A DNA stretch of 64,000 bases. Source: Liquidambar formosana. Lineage: Eukaryota; Streptophyta; Magnoliopsida; Saxifragales; Altingiaceae. The notes beneath the pieces are model-generated. The model did no database searches. It saw only the letters and a list, made by a program, of their open reading frames with translations, and had not been told where the DNA came from. Both the position numbers and the translations under genes were made by a program. Below, in pieces: positions 1 through 12,240 of this stretch; the first letter of the stretch is position 1, and every line of letters starts with the position of its first letter. The DNA is taken from contig CM077827.1 of assembly GCA_039720395.1 (NCBI GenBank), forward strand, positions 21,003,117 through 21,067,116, written 5' to 3'.

Positions 1-906
1 ATCCCTACACGCACGTAGATCGGGCCAAAATATGTTGAATCCAAGCTTGCCGGCGTCGGATCGGGGCTGCCTTGCTCCCGCGAGCCACCCACGGCCTCCC
101 CCGTCACCCTCCCTCTCTCATTCTCTCTCTCTCTTGGCTGGAAAAGGGGAGAAGAGTCTAGAATTCTCGGGGCTTAATGGGTTTATATAGAAAAGGAGGG
201 CAAAAGGGACATTTTAACCCTTTATTGAAACTGTCCGCTGACACTTTCAGACGGCTGAAAAATATTTTCAGCCGGCTGAAAATTGTCTTTCAGATGGCTG
301 AAACATGTTTCAGCCGTCTGAAATACACAGACAGCCAAAAATAAATAGTGAGTCAGCAACTCTCCATCAGCACAAACACCCTCCATTTTTATATTATCCT
401 TTTACTTTAAGTTATTTAATGAAAATAAGCAAATAACCCCCCATTTGAATCCAAATAAAATATCAGAAAAATAAAATTCTCAATATATCAAAATCTCATT
501 TCCAAGTTTTAATACAAAATCTGTCTCCCGACAGATTTTTCTAAAACAAACATGTGAGAAACCCAATCCAAACATGCTAATAAAATCCCATAAAATCACA
601 GAAGTCTTATAATATTATAAACTTCTATTACCGCCAAAAATTATCTTTAAAAACGAAGATTTACGAAAATTCATTTTTCTCCTACACTTAGCCAAATTTC
701 AACAGCTTAGACCCAAAGCTACAAATAAGGCCAAACATGCACTTAAAACACTTGATGCATAAAAACGAGCATCAAATCACAAATAACATTATATTATCAT
801 ACACATAGATTACCCATACATGGGGTTATCCAACAAATCAAGGGATTAACTACGCTAATCATACATTAAGCCGTAATAATCCCTATTAAGAAAACAGGTC
901 CTCACA
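1..906 (-). mobile_element. LTR remnant, minus strand, cut by window edge
   Basis: Read on the minus strand, a terminus TGTGAGGACC begins at 906 and the element runs leftward past the window edge. Positions 1 to about 725 are a diverged reverse complement of about 1280-2000 inside the solo LTR at 1261-6021, so the two belong to one family. The solo LTR at 9194-18156 starts with a similar TGTAAGGACC on the minus strand, which supports the boundary at 906. No coding domain is seen. The other end and any TSD lie outside the window. Confidence 0.6.
245..323. repeat. Four near-palindromes in tandem, period about 21
   Basis: Four 16-mers of the form TTTCAGnnGnCTGAAA lie at 245-260, 266-281, 288-303 and 308-323. 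The second, TTTCAGCCGGCTGAAA, is a perfect palindrome. Spacing is 20-22 bases, about two helical turns. A similar set lies in the inverted related LTR at 1632-1736. The position suggests the LTR promoter (U3) region; a regulatory role is inference. Confidence 0.75.
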
Positions 907-1260
907 TCCTCAACTCCGTACAACATCTTCATCACTCCCACCGCCTTCACCTCGTCGATCAGTCTCCATCTCTTCCAATCTAGCCATAAACTAAGAAGGT
1001 TCAAGAATCTTTGAAAAAAGATTGAAAAATTGAAGAAGCATATTTGAGTTTTCACGATCTCCTTTTGCTGGAACATTTTTTCTTCATTTTTTTCCTTTTC
1101 TTCAATTATTTTGCTTCGGATTTTATTGTCCTTGTCGTTAATCATCTTCCCCATATATATATGTGTGTAAGAATCTCAAGCCACGTCTACATCTCCTTTG
1201 TTGGACTTTTTTTCCTTCATTTTGCTTTTGCTTTTTCTAATTTTGCTCTAGATCTATTGT
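907..1260. other. Spacer between two divergent LTRs
   Basis: This AT-rich stretch separates the minus-strand LTR (ends 906) from the plus-strand solo LTR (starts 1261). It ends with ATTGT, the left copy of the solo LTR's target duplication. Short open frames on both strands are low-complexity F/K-rich translations with no recognisable domain. I see no gene here. Confidence 0.6.
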
Positions 1261-1631
1261 TGTAACACCCATAATTTTAAAGTAAGGTATTTAGGGTTTA
1301 AGCTGCTGAAATTTGGCTAAGTATTGGAAAAAAGTGAATTTTCATAAATTCTTGTTTTTAAAGATAATTTTTGGTCGTAATGGAAGTTTATAATATTATA
1401 AGACTTCTATGATTTTATGGGATTTTATTAGTATGTTTGGATTGGGTTCTTCCCATGTTTGTTTTTGAAAAATCTGTCGGGAGACAAATTTTCTACTAAA
1501 ACTTAGAAATGAGATTTTGATATAATTAGAATTTGATTTTTCTGATATTTTATTTAGATTCAAATGGGAGGGTTATTTGCTCATTTTCATTAAATAACTT
1601 AAAGTAAATAGAGAATAAAAAGAAAGCACTA

Positions 1632-1736
1632 TTTCATACGTCTGAAAGTTGCAATTCAGACGTCTGAAAATTCCAGAGAAAGATGATTTTAAGGTTTAGT
1701 TTCAGATGTTTGAAACTCACTTTCAGATGTCTGAAA
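1632..1736. repeat. Four palindrome-like 16-mers in LTR A
   Basis: TTTCATACGTCTGAAA (1632-1647), ATTCAGACGTCTGAAA (1654-1669), a variant at 1700-1715 and TTTCAGATGTCTGAAA (1721-1736) are the counterpart of the array at 245-323. The second contains the perfect palindrome TTCAGACGTCTGAA with a GACGTC core, a core bound by plant bZIP factors. Binding is inference. Confidence 0.7.
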
Positions 1737-2967
1737 GTGTCAGTGGACCGTATTTAAAAAGGGTTATTTGACGATTTTACCCCCTTTTTCCCTTATTAAA
1801 CCCATTCCTAATGGGTTTCTTACCCATTTTTGGCAAAAAAAGGAAGAGAGAAGAGAGAGAGAGAGAGAGAGAAACACGGAGGAGAGAAAGAAGAGCTCGA
1901 CGATGAGGAGCTTGACGGCGGGAGCTCGGATCCAACCCCACAACACTTGCATATTGCGATTTCCACCCAATCTACGCGTGTACACCCTTAGATTCACATT
2001 TCTAGCTACCATTTGAGAAGTAGGTGCATTTTTCATGGTTGTAAACCATTATATGCATGATTTTGTACGTTATCATGGGTTTTTGCATGTTTACATGATA
2101 TGATACATGTTTACATGGGATTGGGGGTTTGAATTTCTTTAAAAAAATCATATATTTGAGAATTAGGGTTTTGTTTTATAACCTATTTAGCTATATTTGT
2201 ATTTTTTTTGCAAACCCTCATATGATTTGGGGTACAATGGGTTGATTTTGAAATCCTATTTGTTAAATTCTTGCAATTGACTATTTAGGAGTCACTTTTA
2301 TATAAGTGTTGGAAACCCGTTTCTCTACCATTATAAATAAAATGGTTTTAAGAGATTAATATGTAAATAGATATAATGATAAGGGATACTTTTCGATCTT
2401 AATGACCGTAATGTTCTCAAAATGAGGTTACTTCCTAGATCCATGTAGGATTCATAGTGTTTCCTCAATATAAGGTTACTTTCTGGGCCCATATATGGAT
2501 CCATAGTGTTTCTTCTTATTTCCGCACCCAAGGGCTCTGCATAACCTGAGGAGGATTATTCAGTTTAAAAGACTGATGATATGGATTGCCAGATATGGCG
2601 CTTTTATGTTATGGATGATTTTCATGTTCCCTTGTACTTCTTTTAAAACTTGTGATATGCAACTGCTTGTTATCTCATTTTATTTAATAGTTCATAATGG
2701 TTTTAAAACCTTGATATACAACTTTGAAAAATATGTCCTATTGAGTTTATACTCATGCTTATATTTTTAAAGAATTTTGTAGACTTTGAGTAAAATAAGG
2801 ATGACTCTTATAAGGAGGCATCACCTCGGGTTTAGTATAAGCATTGCATTGCATTATGGATGTTGTGCGGGATGTATTTTGTAATTTTTATGGCCTATAT
2901 ATTATTTAGACAGACTTATTGTATTATATACTGCTTGTATTGACAATAGAACTCTATGGGAACTAGT

Positions 2968-5779
2968 TGTCACACCCCATTTTTGCACCACCTTACTAGG
3001 GCTCATCATTTCATGCATGTTTTTGTTTTGTTTTTGAGTCTAGTCACTTGCATTAGTTTTCTAGAGTCACAAGGACAATGGATATGAATTTTGGTTCAAA
3101 TTGGAGTTGATCTTGAGGGATAATAAGAGCTTTTGTGACTTGAGGGGCATAATCGTCTTTTAAGTCCCAAACTTTTCATTTGACCTTGGAATGATCTCCA
3201 AATTGTCAATTGGAGTTCATATGGATGCATAAGAGGTATTTCTAGGTTCAATTTGGTAAGTCAATGGCTCGGGATTAAAATGGCTCGATGTAGTTCAAGT
3301 TGGTTAATTGACCCTTCCTTGGGTTAGCTCTAATTGACTCACAATTACCAACCAAATCTTTTCAAATTGACTTTCATTAGTCATCATTTTACCCTCAAAA
3401 GTGTTTCATGAAGTTCAATTTTGATATGGCCTGATGATGAGTTTAGTGTGGTTATTTACGGATTATCCTTGAAGAATTAGTGCGAATCACAGCATGAGAT
3501 TTTTGGTTAAAATGAAAAGAAAATTATTTTATTAAATTAGCCATTTTTATCATGACACTAACACGTGTACGTATGTGATGAGTGTGTGTACGCACATACG
3601 ATACATGTGCATGCGTGTTAGCGGTCAGTCTCCCAATTTTTATAAAAGACAATTTCCTTTTCCTATTCAGATTAGAAGTCTTTTATCATTATAAAATACC
3701 TTTTGATTATTCTCCAAGGAAACCTAGTCCAGGAAGGAAAGAGAAACTCCAGATTTCAGCTATAAATACTCTCTTAATGTCTTTAAACAAGGGAGAGGAG
3801 AAGAGGGTTTGGAGGGAGTGAAATTCGTCATAATTCAGCAGCAGATTTTCTGAAAACCAGCAGTCGTATTTTAATCATAACGTTTTCATCCGAAGTCGGA
3901 ATTTGATGAAATTGGTCTTGTTAGAAAGATAATTCAATTCTCTACAACTTTGTATTTCACAAGCTTTGTCCAAATCCAACGTTTTCATACCCAAAAACGC
4001 GATTGAAGTTGCTGCTGCTGCAAAGTGACGAAAATCACTTTTCTTTTCTCTTGTTCTCTTTTTGTTTTCTATTTCTTTTCAAAGTTGAGTGAGTTTTGAT
4101 CTCTTTGCTGTGATACCACTTTGACAAAGAGGAGGATTCGTGTTGGTTTGATTCACTCTAAAGACCTGAGGAGCCACGAACAATTACAAACACAAGGGGA
4201 GCCACTTTATGCATTAATACTTGAGTGTTTGAGAGAGAATAAGGTATTCTCCTTCTCTATTCAAGCTTAAACTAGGTTTTCATATGGGTTAGGCTTATTG
4301 CATGTTAAAGGTAACTTTTTTATCATGTATTAACACTCTAGCTAGTTAATATACATGGAATATCTATTTTTTATCTACTGTTTAGCATGCTTTAGGGCTG
4401 TCCTTTAGGTTTTTAATGCATAGTTATGATTCTTGTGCTCCTGTTTGTCCTTGTGCTAAGATTAGTGTCATTGCATGTTAGAGTTAGGATTTTCATCATG
4501 TTATATTGCTTTAGTTAGTTAATATGCATGATATAATTTCTGTTTAGTTTGGTTTTAGCATGATTAAAGTATGTCTTGTGAGTTTTTAAGCATATTTGTG
4601 AGTTTAGGGTTTTAGAGTTATTGTTTTGTGTTTGTTTTCATATAGCATGATAAAGTAGACTTTTTTATTTGGTTTTTCTTCGTGTTTGCTGTATATGTTT
4701 TTCATATGGAGTAAACATGATAGTTTTGCATGCATGTTAGTATGTTTTAGGGTTTTTATGCATGATATGGTTCTAGGAATATGTTAGGACTTATTATTGT
4801 TCGTTGTTTTTGCTATTGGCATGCTTAGTGGATGATTTTAGGTCATAATACTATTCTGTCCAGATTTGCATGTTAGTGTTTTTGCATGGTTTTGAGCACT
4901 TGTAAGGGTGCAAATAGGTGTGGTATTTGTCCTATGGCAAATAGGGCTGCTTATGTCTGAAATGGCTAATGTTTGGAGCAATTGCGCTCAGGTAAGTGGG
5001 TGTGAAGGTGCCCCAATTCACCTTTCTTCCTTATCCCTTCTCTTCTCCCTATTTAGGGTTAATTTTTAATACAAGTCTATGGTTTAATCAAAGGTTTCCT
5101 TCATAAATAAAATTCTGGTTTTTATTAAAGTTTCCATTTTGTGGAGTTCTTTCTAAAATCAAACTCTCTATCAAATTCAACTCTTTTGATCAAATAAGGA
5201 AACCTAGGGTTTTAACCATAGGTTTGTATTAAGTCTTAACCTTAGTTCTAATCGAACTACGTGGACTTTGATCCATGTATTTCGTTGCATGGTACGTAGG
5301 CGCTCTTCGTGAGGCTCAAGTCCGTTCTAGGATCCAAGCATCCTAGGCTTCTTTTTGTTTTGTTTTGTTCTTCTTTATTTTCTGTTTTTATGTGCTTATT
5401 ATGCATGGATGGATGAATGAAATATATGATATGCATACAATTCTTGTGATGATATACTTGCTGATTTTTGTATGGGAAAGATCTTAATTTAGCCCAAATG
5501 AACTGAGAGACCGAAAGGGTGACATGGGTGCCTATAGGCTTTGCCTAGAACCTTCCCATGTCATAACTTAGCCTCCGAATCCCCGATTTCTTTGGTTTTC
5601 AAAAGATTGGTTTTTGCCTTTCCTTTTTTATGGAGTCATTCAAATTGTTTTCCTAAAACAACCTGATTTTTAGGGTTTTCCTTGTTTCCTTTAAAAAATA
5701 AGGTGGCGACTCCTTTCCTTTTTCTTTTTCAAATCCATTTTCTTTCAATCCCTTGTGGGCCCAATTTCCGGGGTTCACA
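2968..5779 (+). mobile_element. Solo LTR B nested in solo LTR A
   Basis: It starts TGTCACACCCC at 2968 and ends GGGGTTCACA at 5779, flanked by perfect 5-bp duplications CTAGT at 2963-2967 and 5780-5784. At 2812 bp with no coding domain it fits a solo copy of a very long LTR. The 3' part contains a GGTGGCGACTCC phrase (about 5702) and CCTTGTGGGCCC shortly before the end, which I associate with Tat/Ogre-type Gypsy LTRs. A TATA box lies at about 3761. It inserted after LTR A. Confidence 0.88.
3761..3769 (+). promoter_or_regulatory. TATA box of solo LTR B
   Basis: TATAAATAC lies about 790 bases into the solo LTR, followed by a purine-rich leader. This is the usual arrangement of the U3/R promoter in plant LTR retrotransposons. 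Whether it still drives transcription cannot be told from sequence. Confidence 0.5.
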
Positions 5780-6021
5780 CTAGTATGCCAGCTTATTTTA
5801 TTTACCTGTTATGAATGGTTGAATGATTTGGATTTTAAATTCAACAGGTTTAAATTGTCGAGAACTTGGTATGTCTTATTTTCAGACAGGACCATGCTCG
5901 ATTTTCTAAAAATATTTTATAAATCTATATATATTTTTTTTTATTATAAACCATCTTTGAACTTTATTTTACTTATTCTTCTTTCTATTAACACGTCATA
6001 GCTTATTTCCGGGTCGCGACA

Positions 6022-6335
6022 ATTGTCATTGGTGTTGGTTTTCTTCACAAATTTCTACATTTATGGAGTAGTAAATGATGTGAACCAAATAATGTTTGAA
6101 TAAAAATCAGGGTAGAACTCAGTTTTACCAAACAGGGCATAAATTAAAAATAGTTGGGTTTGGACATGAACTAAGCAGTTTGAATTGGTTTTAAAATAGT
6201 CTGAACGAATTTTCTAGGTTGCCAAATAGGCCTTAAATCCCTTAGTCTAAACAATATGGTAGCTGCCACATCAGCCCACTATAAATAGTTAGTTTCAATA
6301 ATTAAATAAAAAAAAATGATTGGTTAGTGCAACTA
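6022..6335. other. AT-rich intergenic stretch
   Basis: The sequence between solo LTR A and the hAT-like element holds no open frame of note and no recognised repeat, apart from the ATTGT duplication (6022-6026) and the hAT-like duplication at its right end (6328-6335). Confidence 0.5.
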
Positions 6336-6559
6336 GGAGGGCAAGTTGGTCTGGGTAAACCCTATGACCGAACCAATTCGAACAATTTAATCTGGTCTGA
6401 TCTAGTCCAAACAATATTTGATCGAGTTTCGGTTCCAATTCAAAATTTATAAGAACCGATCAATTCGGTTCCAGTTCAAAAGTTTATATATATATATATA
6501 TATATAGTTAATAAGCAACTATAATATTATAAAGGAGCAAAAACAAGACAATCTTCCAT

Positions 6560-6905
6560 CCCAATCTCTTGATCCACATTCAAGATAGAAGCTGGGATCT
6601 AGGAGACTGAAATAAGGCCAAAAATATTACAAGAAGTTGCCTATTGGGCCAAAGCATGAGTAGCAGCTCTGTTTACTAATCTAGGATGAGCATTAACCAC
6701 CCACATAGAGAAATTAGAGAGTAGCTAGATTTCTAGCTTCAAAAGACACAACCTTGAATTCCCAAAGCGAAGCAACAACCCAATCTTGAAGACACTTAAG
6801 CACAGAAGAGGCATCACCTTCCACCATAATCATGGATAATCATTCCTTGAAGGTAGCTTCCAAAACAAAACATACAGCCTTCGCCTCTGCAGCGGCTGGA
6901 TATAT
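6560..6905 (-). pseudogene. LINE RNase H-like remnant
   Basis: The minus strand translates, with stops, to a run resembling the plant LINE RNase H-like (RVT_3) domain: AAAEAKAVCFVLEATFKE, then a stop, then MIMVEGDASSVLKCLQDWV. The AEA and EGDA motifs hold acidic residues typical of this fold. No reverse transcriptase lies next to it, so this is a fragment carried within the hAT-like element. Confidence 0.6.
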
Positions 6906-7425
6906 ATAATGTATATGTGAATATTAATATACTATATTCTCTATATAAGTATTATTCAATGAAAAATAATACTTATTCATTGAATAATAATATTTAGGGT
7001 AAATTACAGTTTACCCCATTGAAGTTTAACTCATTTTCACTTTTCCCCCTTATAGTTTAAAACCACACAAATCACTACCTATAATATTTTTCCATTTTCA
7101 CTTTTGCCCTTCCATTAATACTAAGTTAGCTTAATAGATGGAAAAGTTTCACATGTTTGGCACATGATATCTTAATGACACTGTAATGACTAAAGTGCCC
7201 TTTTTTGTTAAACAAATGATTTTCTCTTAAAGTCACGTGACAACTTCGCTATCTTCAAGCTAATGAAAGAGAAAGTTCTGTGTCTTCTCTCTAGTGGTCA
7301 CGCAAGTAGTAGCTCCCTCTTTCTCTCTTTGAGTTGAACGATCTCTTTCTCTTTCTCTTTCTCTATTTAGGCGAATCCGATATGTTTGCTCACGTGACAA
7401 TTACGCACTACCTATCACTCACTCA

Positions 7426-7428
<3 letters not shown>

Positions 7429-7472
<44 letters not shown>
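7429..7472. repeat. (TC)n microsatellite
   Basis: About 22 TC units, followed by more interrupted CT runs up to about 7555 and a TA run. Confidence 0.9.
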
Positions 7473-7473
<1 letters not shown>

Positions 7474-7540
7474 ACGTGACAATTACGCACTACCTATCAC
7501 TCACTTACTCATTCTCTCTCTCTTTCACTCTCTCTCTCTT

Positions 7541-7578
<38 letters not shown>

Positions 7579-8044
7579 GATATGCTTCATCTCCCTCGGC
7601 TGTTCCACAATTAAGAGAGTGCCAAATTCTGGTGACTAAGTTATGGTGACTTCTTCACGTACCTTATTCCAAATCCTAAGGATAAAAATTAAGAAGCATC
7701 ATCGCTAGCAGCGATGATAAGGTGGAGACTAGACTGCGATGGTGTCAGCTCAAAGAATCGCCCGTTCATCGTCATCGTTTCTGTTCTGGGCAAGAAATAT
7801 ATGGGCATGTTGCGGTTAAACACTTCGTAACACATCAACATAGTATCCATATACACTCTTCCTCTGTAACCGAATCTTACAAGCTTAACTTTCCATTTCC
7901 TTTCAAAGCTTATGCTTGTTGTTTGCCTTTTTAGAACGACAACAAACTCTTGCCCAGATTCTGAAACATGGGTTTCATTCATATAATATTTTAATTCATT
8001 TGTATTATGCACAAAAAGTATTTGATGCAATGTGTGAAAAGTAC

Positions 8045-8047
<3 letters not shown>

Positions 8048-8094
<47 letters not shown>
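8048..8094. repeat. (TA)n microsatellite
   Basis: An uninterrupted self-complementary TA run inside the Mutator-like element. A second TA run lies at about 8384-8434. Confidence 0.9.
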
Positions 8095-8096
<2 letters not shown>

Positions 8097-8383
8097 GAAT
8101 GTTCTAATTAATCCATTTGTTGAGGTTGGTGATTTTGGTACTCCATTAAGATTATTCAATGAGATGTTGAACTTGTTTTAGCTTGATAAGTATACAATAT
8201 TGCAAATGAAGTAGATGAATCTGATATTTTTGAGGCTAGTGAAGTAAAGATCATACCCATCTTCTTTACACACAAATGTGTGTTTTGGGTTAGGTGTGAG
8301 CGTTTGTAGAGAAAGATAAAGTATGTAATGGGGGCTGTGGGTAGGAAGTTAATTAAAGGTAACAGTGAGTGCTAATATATCTA

Positions 8384-8436
<53 letters not shown>

Positions 8437-11339
8437 ATTTTGGTATTGTTTTTGTTATGGGTTGTGAGTTTGAAAAGATTCCTAAACTACCAAGTAGCGA
8501 GAGAATGCAAAAAAGTGCAGACACAAAGAGAGGGGGTAAGCATGGGGAGCTAAAGGTCGCCAACAGTTTATCTTTGGCAAGGGAGTATGCTGGTGGTGGG
8601 TGTGACTTGGGATCTAGATGGGCAAGAGAGGTGATGCGGTGGATTTAGCACACGAGATTTTTTATAGTGTTCTCTAGTTCGTATTTCATATTTTATTTTT
8701 TTATTATTTATTTGACATATCTACTGGGTTAATGGTCATTTTACATTTCCGTTAACTCCCGTTTACAATCTGTCAAAGTGAATGGGTAAAGTGCAGTTTT
8801 TAAACTATAAGGGGTAAAAGTGAAAATGGCTTAAACTTTGAGGGGGCAAAGTGTAATTTACCCTAATATTTATTCAATGAAGTTCTTTTACCAAAAATAA
8901 AAAAATGACAATCAAACTAAATTGAACAATTTTTGCTCAGTTTGATCCAGTTCGGTTCTATGCTAAATTTAGTTCGATTCCAGTCCATTATTTAAAGAAC
9001 CAAATTAATTTTGTCCAACCCTATTTTTCCTTTAACCTGGACCGAGTTGCACCCCTAAGCGCAACTACCATATCATTTTGACAAAAAATTTAAACAATTT
9101 ATCATTACTTAAAAATGGCATTGTTTGTGTACCAAGATAAATTCATCATTATTTAAATAGAAAGAGGAAGAGTTGCTGGCATAGGCTAATATCCGTCACG
9201 ACCCAAAATTAATAGGCCATGATCAAGTTAATTAAATAAGGTTTAATTTAATAAAACATTTTATTTAACATGGATGACGTGTACAATTAAATTCCATAAT
9301 TTTATAACAAATTTCATTATGGCCCATTTATATATGGGACATACTGTCATAAAATCTATAACCTATTTAAAACATCATTATAAATTAATTTCCCATCAAT
9401 CATCCATGCATGGTATCATCACATGCATCATAATTCACATAGAAAAAACCTAAATAGTTAGGTTATTATAGTATTCCAAAATTAAGTACATATTTGAAGC
9501 TCATTGTCCAAATAGAATTCATAATTAATACATCCCAAATAGTTAAAATTTTCCATCATGGCAATAAAGGAGCATAACCCCAAGCTTAGCATAATAACAT
9601 ATCCTTAGCTTAAGGTGAGGTTTCTCCAACTCTATCATTATCTAAAAGAGGTTATGTATTGTCAAAAACTTTTACCTAGCAAAGTATTGGTGATCCGTGG
9701 AAGATCTGATTGGGTGGCCCAACAAGAATCTTAGCTTCGCCTCCAAAAACTCAAGCTTGTCACAAATGGGTTGTATGCTCTTCCCTAATTCTCACACTGG
9801 TGTGGTGTCTACCAAAGACACTCCAACACTCAAGTCAGAAAAGCGTTGTATTAGAGGAGAGTATGAGAAATCATAGATTACTTCCTTTGGTTTAGTATGC
9901 AGATATTTATAAACTGAAGAAGATCATTCCCTTGAATTATGAGATCTCAAAAATAGGAAAGGATCAATTAGTGATAGTTGATTGACCCTTTCCTTATCCT
10001 TGAAATGTGATGAGCTGCGATTATCTCCTTCCTTCTTTGGTGGAGAATTCAAATTCCTCTCATCTATATTTTTTACGCCCATGGAAACAAAAAGGGATTG
10101 GATCGTAGAAGGGATTGCAACAAAATCTATTAAGCTAGATGATCTGATGATTGGCCGGTAGGGCTACTAGGCCTGAGGATTTATATGAGGTTTGTTGTGC
10201 TTTGTTGACTGGTGTTGGCCCTATGAAGTCTAATTTGGATTTGTTTGATCCCTAGGTTGGTTTTGATCTAGCATTCAATCAAGTTAAGTCTATTTGTGGA
10301 CACGTGTCCCCTCTTGATTAGCAGGTGATTTTTGTCTAATATAGATTAGATAAAAATAAGTGTGAGCAAAACTCAATTGACATAATTTTCATAATAATCA
10401 ATCATAGCATAATAATAAATAACTTAAATGATCATGTTAGATAAAATGAATTCATGGATGCCATATCATGAATGCAATATGGCCATATAGGACTCCATGT
10501 CCAATATATATAATCTCATCAGTTACTCAATCTTTCTTGAACGAGCCATTGTGTGCAGAATAAGAGGAATGACCCACCCCATGAAGACATCACGACACGA
10601 AGCAATAGCCTCAAATTTAGGACAACACAGTATGAAGCAGTAGCCTAGAACTAATGGAGGGAAAAACAAAGTAAGTGTCTAAATACGTATATCACAATAG
10701 TCCAAGTTTCAATAGCCATTAACTTTTACCAAGTATTTATTAGTTTCATTTTACATGCATTATTATGCCAACAATGAAATGTCATAAGCAACACGGTTAT
10801 GCCAATCATAATAATAAATTAATAAAATTAGAAACATAACTTCTATACTATTTTGACATGTTTACATAAATTTTTGATAGTAAACATCATACATATTACA
10901 ACCACATGATTATTCCATCTTGCATGTGTGATTTATGAACCAAAATCATAAAGAAACTTCCTATTTAACACGTAAACTTAATCCCATTACATGTAACCAA
11001 TAAAATACCTATATCCATAAGTGAAATCCAAAACACATAGAGGCATGTGCAAATCCAACATGCAAAGCAAAACACAGAACCCTATTTTTATCACAAGAGT
11101 AAAAAACCATGAAAATTGCAACCATCTCAAAGTGGATGCAATAAATGGTGGTGAGAAACTAGCTTAAAATGCAAGAACTAGCTTCTAACTTCAAGAACCA
11201 AACTCCACAAGCAAAGACAAGCCTTCGAGTTTCAAGAACCAAATTTTATGGCAACAATGGGAGAGGAGGAAGATGGGTTTAAGCCTTTAGAAGTGAAGAC
11301 AAAGTCTCCAAGTACACATACACACTACAAAAAAAAGTA

Positions 11340-12240
11340 CCTTTTGTGATGACTTTTTTGTGACCACAACTAAAAGCCGTCACGAAAAAGGGTTTTTGCG
11401 ACCACTTTTGCAACGGCGGCTAAAAGTTGTCGCCAATATCGTTTGGTTTATGCTTTGTTTACGATGACTTCTCGAAGTCGTCATGAAAGAAGGATTTTGC
11501 GACGACCATTTTAAAGTCGTCACTATTACTCGTCGCCATTACGAAAATTCTAGTGCCAAAATTTGGCGCCAAATTATTTGCGATGACTTTTAGTGACCGT
11601 CGCAAAATGTGAAAGATTTTGTGACCACCTTTTTTAAGCCATCACTATTACTCGTTGCCATTAAAAAAAATTGGCGCCAAAATTTAGCGCCAAATTATTT
11701 GTGACAACTTTTAGTGGTTGTTGCAAAATGTTTGACATTTATGCGACGACTTAAAGAAGCCGTCGTAAAAGAAGGTTTTTGCGACCATCTTTTTGAAGCC
11801 GTCACTATTACGCATTGCCATTATGAAAATTTTGGCACTAAAATTTGGCACCAAATTATTTACAATGGCTTTTAATGGTCGTCGCAAAAAGTGTTCAACG
11901 TTTTACGATGACTTCAAAAAGCCGTCATAAAAAAAAGATGTTGCGATAACTTTTTTGAAGTCATCACTATTACTAAATGCCATTATGGAAATTTTGGCTC
12001 CAAAATTTGACGGCCAAATTTTTATGACGACTTTTTGTGGTCGTCGCAAAACGCGTTCTAGGTTTTTAAAACAATTTCAAAAAGCCATCCTTAAAAAAGG
12101 GCTTTTGCAATAACTTTTTTGAAGTCGTTTCTATTGCTCGTCGCTATTACAAAAATATTGTGCCAAAAATTGTGGTTGAATTATTTACGACTACTTTTCT
12201 TGGTTGTTACAGAAGGTCTTCAGTGTTTTTACAAAATAAA
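11340..12240. repeat. CACTA left subterminal repeats
   Basis: Multiple diverged copies of a unit built on GACGACTTTTAGTGGTCGTCGC occur in alternating orientation, at a spacing of very roughly 60-120 bases. In characterised CACTA elements such arrays bind the TNPA-type protein. Here they are degraded by C-to-T and G-to-A changes. Confidence 0.8.

Larger units (their letters stand above)
1261..6021 (+). mobile_element. Solo LTR A, interrupted by a nested solo LTR
   Basis: The element begins TGTAACACCC at 1261 and ends GGGTCGCGACA at 6021. ATTGT precedes it (1256-1260) and follows it (6022-6026), a perfect 5-bp TSD. No primer-binding site, polypurine tract or gag-pol sequence lies between the ends, so it is best read as a solo LTR left by recombination between two LTRs. 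Without the nested insertion at 2968-5779 and its 5-bp TSD it is about 1.9 kb. The first 20 bases recur at 38039, and part of it is the inverted partner of 1-725. A Ty3/Gypsy origin is likely but not proven. Confidence 0.85.
6996..8864. mobile_element. Mutator-like element, non-autonomous
   Basis: Inverted termini of roughly 70 bp start AGGGTAAATTACA at 6996 and end with the complement at 8864. AATATTT flanks both sides (6989-6995, 8865-8871). The 1869-bp body holds long TC and TA microsatellites and a minus-strand open frame (7689-8159, 156 codons), which is split by TA-repeat residues and has no domain I recognise; it may be captured host sequence. A shorter relative with the same terminus is at 25214-25485. 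Confidence 0.7.
6336..9059. mobile_element. hAT-like element with nested insertions
   Basis: Imperfect inverted termini, GGAGGGCAAGTTGGTCTGG at the left and the complement of AGGGGTGCAACTCGGTCCAGG-like sequence at the right, are flanked by 8-bp repeats TGCAACTA (6328-6335) and CGCAACTA (9060-9067), matching at 7 of 8 bases. An 8-bp TSD and an AGGGGTG-like end fit the hAT superfamily. No hAT transposase is visible, so it is non-autonomous. A LINE RNase H remnant and a Mutator-like element lie inside. Confidence 0.55.

Noticed and set aside
3582..3821. 79-codon plus-strand frame
   Set aside because: It lies in the leader part of solo LTR B over its TATA box; no domain, so chance.
11340..12240. 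CRISPR-like or satellite array
   Set aside because: The repeats are in both orientations, irregularly spaced and bounded by a CACTA terminus with a 3-bp TSD. They are subterminal transposase-binding repeats.
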